Positions 3,438 to 5,297 of a stretch of 5,297 nucleotides of DNA are shown here, piece by piece. Each line of letters starts with the position of its first letter. Positions within the stretch are counted from its first letter, which is position 1. The stretch spans positions 1-5,297 of the forward strand of contig CAYMLL010000427.1 of the NCBI GenBank assembly GCA_964390645.1, read 5' to 3'. The position numbers and the translations under genes are program-made. The notes beneath the pieces were generated by a model. That model saw nothing but the letters and a program-made list of their open reading frames with translations. It ran no database searches and was not told the origin of the DNA. The stretch comes from CAYMLL01 sp964390645. Lineage in GTDB: Bacteria > Planctomycetota > UBA8108.

Positions 3438-5201
3438 ATGACGGACGACACGTGGAAGGCGTCAGCGCGACGGAAGGTCGCTGCGCTGTCGCACCTGGCG
3501 ATGCTGGCAGGGGTTCTCGGGTTGCTGACACCGGGGGTGGGGGTGGTCGTCGGCCAGCAGGACGGATCGACACCGACCGTCCCGGCGGAATCCGGGGACG
3601 AGTCCGGGGACGAGCAAGGGCCTTCCGGGCCGGGCTCCACCGCGGTTCCGGGTCCGTCCACCGCGGCCGACGACGCGGCGAAGGCCGTTGTCGTGCCGTC
3701 CGGTCCGGAGCCCCGCCGCCGGCGGATGGAGCTGACGGTCGACGACGCGGTGCGCACGGCCCTGGCACGCAACTTCGAGGTGCGCATCGCCCGCCTGACC
3801 CGGCGAATCGCCGAGCGGGAGCTGGTCGTTCAGCGCGCGGTCTTCGACCCCTTCTTCTCGCTCGGAGGGACCTATTCGAAGAATCGTCGCGCGACTGCGA
3901 GCTTCATCGAGCTCGGCGACGATGCGGTGACCGGAACCGCGGTCCTGAATCCCTTCGAGACCACGAACTTCTCCGGGGCCTTCGGCGGGCGGACGCTGAT
4001 CGGAACGACGTACGACCTCTCCGTCGGCGAGTCGGGCTTCGACCGGCCCGCCGCCGGGGGAATCTACGGGTTCAATCCGCAGCACTCGACGTCGGCCCGC
4101 GCGGTCCTGACGCAGCCGCTCCTGAAGGGCGCCTGGTATCCCTACAACTCCGGGCAGATCCGCATCGCTCTGAACTCGGAGCGCATGGCCCGGGAGGACC
4201 TCGAGGCCGCCAGCCAGGACCTGGTCTTCCGCGTCGAGGCCGCCTACTGGGAGCTCGTCTTCGCGACCAAGAACCTGCAGGCGAAGACGGGAGCTCTCGA
4301 GCTCGCCCAGGAGGACCTGTCGAAAGCTCAGAAGGAGGAGAAGGCGGGCACCAAGGCGCGAATCTACGTCACCACGGTGAGGGGCCAGCTGGCGCTGCGC
4401 GAGGTCGAGCACGGCGATGCCGTGCTTCTCCTGGAGGACTCGCGCGACGTGCTGCTGCAGCTGCTCAACCACGGCGGCGACTCGCTCAAGGGGCGCTGGC
4501 AGGCGGGCGAGGACGTCGGTCCCTACGACGACACGATGGTGATCCCGACGACCGACGGCGATCGTTCGGAGCTCGCTCCCGAGCGCGATGTCTCCCTGGT
4601 CATGGCGTTCAGCAAGCGGCCGGACTACCGGCGCTACGACTTCGAGCTCGACAGCCGGTCGATCCAGGTCGAGCTTGCGCGCAACGAGCTCCGGCCGCAG
4701 CTCGACCTCACCGGGTCCTTGGAACAGCTCGGCCTCGACGACTCGATCGAGGGCGCTTTCTCGTCCGTCGGCAGCGGAAAATTCTACGCCTGGAGTGTTG
4801 GCGTGCAGCTGCGCATGCCGCTTTCGAACCGCGGTCCGAAGAGCGCCTACCGTGGAGCCCGCGATCAGCTGCGCCGGCTCTCCTGGCAGAAGATGGAGCT
4901 CGAGAACCGCATCGTCGTCGAGGTCGACGCGTCGATTCGCCGGCTGGCGTCCCTGTATCGCAAGGTCGGACGTATGCAAGAAGTCGTGCGGCTCAAGGAG
5001 GAGGAGCTCGACGCCGAGAGGAAGAAGCTCGACGCCGGCACGTCGATCCCCTTCACCGTCCACACCATCGAGAACGATCTCGTCGCCCAGCAAACCGCCG
5101 CGCTACAGGCTCTCACCGACTACCTGACGGCCAAGGCCGAGTACTACAAGGCCACCGGCGTGCTGCTGGAGCGCCACGACGTGAGCGTCGCCGAGGAATG
5201 A
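3438..5201 (+). CDS. TolC-family outer-membrane efflux/secretion factor
   Basis: The predicted protein has 587 residues, longer than E. coli TolC (about 490). An N-terminal signal is visible: a basic n-region (KASARRK) followed by a hydrophobic stretch at about 14-38 (AALSHLAMLAGVLGLL), with cleavage probably near VVVGQQ. A Ser/Pro/Gly/Asp/Glu-rich spacer of about 50 residues follows. The outer-membrane efflux repeat then starts with MELTVDDAVRTALARNFEV near 97-115, the usual TolC opening helix. AVFDPFFSLGGTYS and LTQPLLKGAW are further family blocks. Long charged helices rich in Ala/Leu/Glu (about 250-340 and 470-570) fit the periplasmic coiled-coil barrel, in two structural halves. Such proteins trimerise to form an exit duct for RND, ABC or type I export systems. 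ATG 3438 has AGGGTGA just upstream; GTG 3432 is a near alternative, and ATG 3297 lies inside parB and is unlikely. No pump or adaptor gene is visible, so the cargo is unknown. Confidence 0.88.
   Translation: MTDDTWKASARRKVAALSHLAMLAGVLGLLTPGVGVVVGQQDGSTPTVPAESGDESGDEQGPSGPGSTAVPGPSTAADDAAKAVVVPSGPEPRRRRMELTVDDAVRTALARNFEVRIARLTRRIAERELVVQRAVFDPFFSLGGTYSKNRRATASFIELGDDAVTGTAVLNPFETTNFSGAFGGRTLIGTTYDLSVGESGFDRPAAGGIYGFNPQHSTSARAVLTQPLLKGAWYPYNSGQIRIALNSERMAREDLEAASQDLVFRVEAAYWELVFATKNLQAKTGALELAQEDLSKAQKEEKAGTKARIYVTTVRGQLALREVEHGDAVLLLEDSRDVLLQLLNHGGDSLKGRWQAGEDVGPYDDTMVIPTTDGDRSELAPERDVSLVMAFSKRPDYRRYDFELDSRSIQVELARNELRPQLDLTGSLEQLGLDDSIEGAFSSVGSGKFYAWSVGVQLRMPLSNRGPKSAYRGARDQLRRLSWQKMELENRIVVEVDASIRRLASLYRKVGRMQEVVRLKEEELDAERKKLDAGTSIPFTVHTIENDLVAQQTAALQALTDYLTAKAEYYKATGVLLERHDVSVAEE
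3591..3614 (+). repeat. Two tandem copies of a 12-bp repeat in the TolC spacer
   Basis: TCCGGGGACGAG is present twice in tandem and encodes SGDESGDE in the disordered spacer after the signal peptide. It looks like a recent in-frame duplication. Confidence 0.75.
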
Positions 5202-5223
5202 CCGCCGATTCGGCCGGGGGGCG

Positions 5224-5247
5224 CAGCTGTCCGGATCCGGGCAGCTG
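5224..5247. terminator. Near-perfect 24-bp palindrome after the TolC gene
   Basis: The arms CAGCTGTCC and GGGCAGCTG flank GGATCC and form a 9-bp stem with one G-T pair; counting the centre it is a 12+12 palindrome. It starts 22 nt after the TolC stop and lies 2 nt past the stop of the opposite-strand frame, where a bidirectional terminator would sit. It has no T-tract on the plus strand. Confidence 0.5.
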
Positions 5248-5249
5248 GA

Positions 5250-5297
5250 TTATCGGCCCTCGAGTGTCACCGTCAGCGACACCAGCTCGTCGCTGCG
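5250..5297 (-). CDS. Possible C-terminal end of a gene on the minus strand (partial)
   Basis: From the right edge the minus strand reads RSDELVSLTVTLEGR and stops at TAA (5252-5250). Thirteen of the 15 codons end in G or C, as in the other genes, and a strong palindrome follows the stop at once. This suggests a real gene converging on the TolC gene. The fragment is too short to assign a family, and a plus-strand frame is also open here, so this is tentative. Confidence 0.35.
   Translation of the reverse strand, partial: RSDELVSLTVTLEGR

Noticed and set aside
2225..3787. 520-residue minus-strand frame across parB and the TolC start
   Set aside because: It is antisense to two clear genes, which carry the family motifs; GC-rich third positions keep the opposite strand open.
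3462..5093. 543-residue minus-strand frame antisense to the TolC gene
   Set aside because: It mirrors the TolC codons and has no coherent domain, start site or conserved motif.

Overview
The window is high-GC DNA from a Gram-negative-type bacterium: it encodes a predicted outer-membrane TolC-family protein and a TatA translocase subunit. The TatA tail (FKKGVKGIEDE) and the TolC-like protein resemble forms I associate with Planctomycetota or other high-GC Gram-negative phyla, but the phylum is an inference and could not be tested here. The core is a complete parABS chromosome-partition locus. ParA lacks the N-terminal helix-turn-helix extension of large plasmid ParAs, and ParB has the chromosomal-type N-terminal box and CTP-binding motifs, so a chromosomal, origin-proximal position is likely but not proven.

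Layout: (1) 1-185, + strand: 3' end of tatA. (2) 185-230: two small hairpins in the gap between converging genes. (3) 241-963, - strand: a calcineurin-like metallophosphoesterase with a good sigma70-type promoter at 1002-1030, which makes the TTG at 963 the likely start. (4) 964-1563: a 600-bp divergent intergenic region. Its first part holds the phosphoesterase promoter and GC-rich sequence with one hairpin. Its second part holds four parS sites in a tandem repeat of 52-53 bp, a candidate G-quadruplex between sites 3 and 4, a weak parA promoter candidate and a small inverted repeat. (5) 1564-2352 parA and 2345-3346 parB, overlapping by 8 nt and translationally coupled. (6) 3438-5201: a TolC-family outer-membrane factor on the same strand, 91 nt after parB. 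(7) 5224-5247: a near-perfect palindrome, probably a bidirectional terminator. (8) 5250-5297, - strand: possible C-terminal end of a converging gene.

How the parts fit: ParB should load on the four parS sites just upstream of its own operon, switch to a CTP-bound sliding clamp and spread, and the ParA ATPase should then move the ParB-DNA complex over the nucleoid. The array sits directly in front of the parA promoter region, so ParB occupancy could also feed back on parAB expression (inference). The TatA, phosphoesterase and TolC genes have no evident functional link to partition. No new system type is visible. The most notable features are the helically phased parS array with one centre-mutated site, an H for Q change in a ParB CTP-binding motif, and local AT-rich patches inside two genes.
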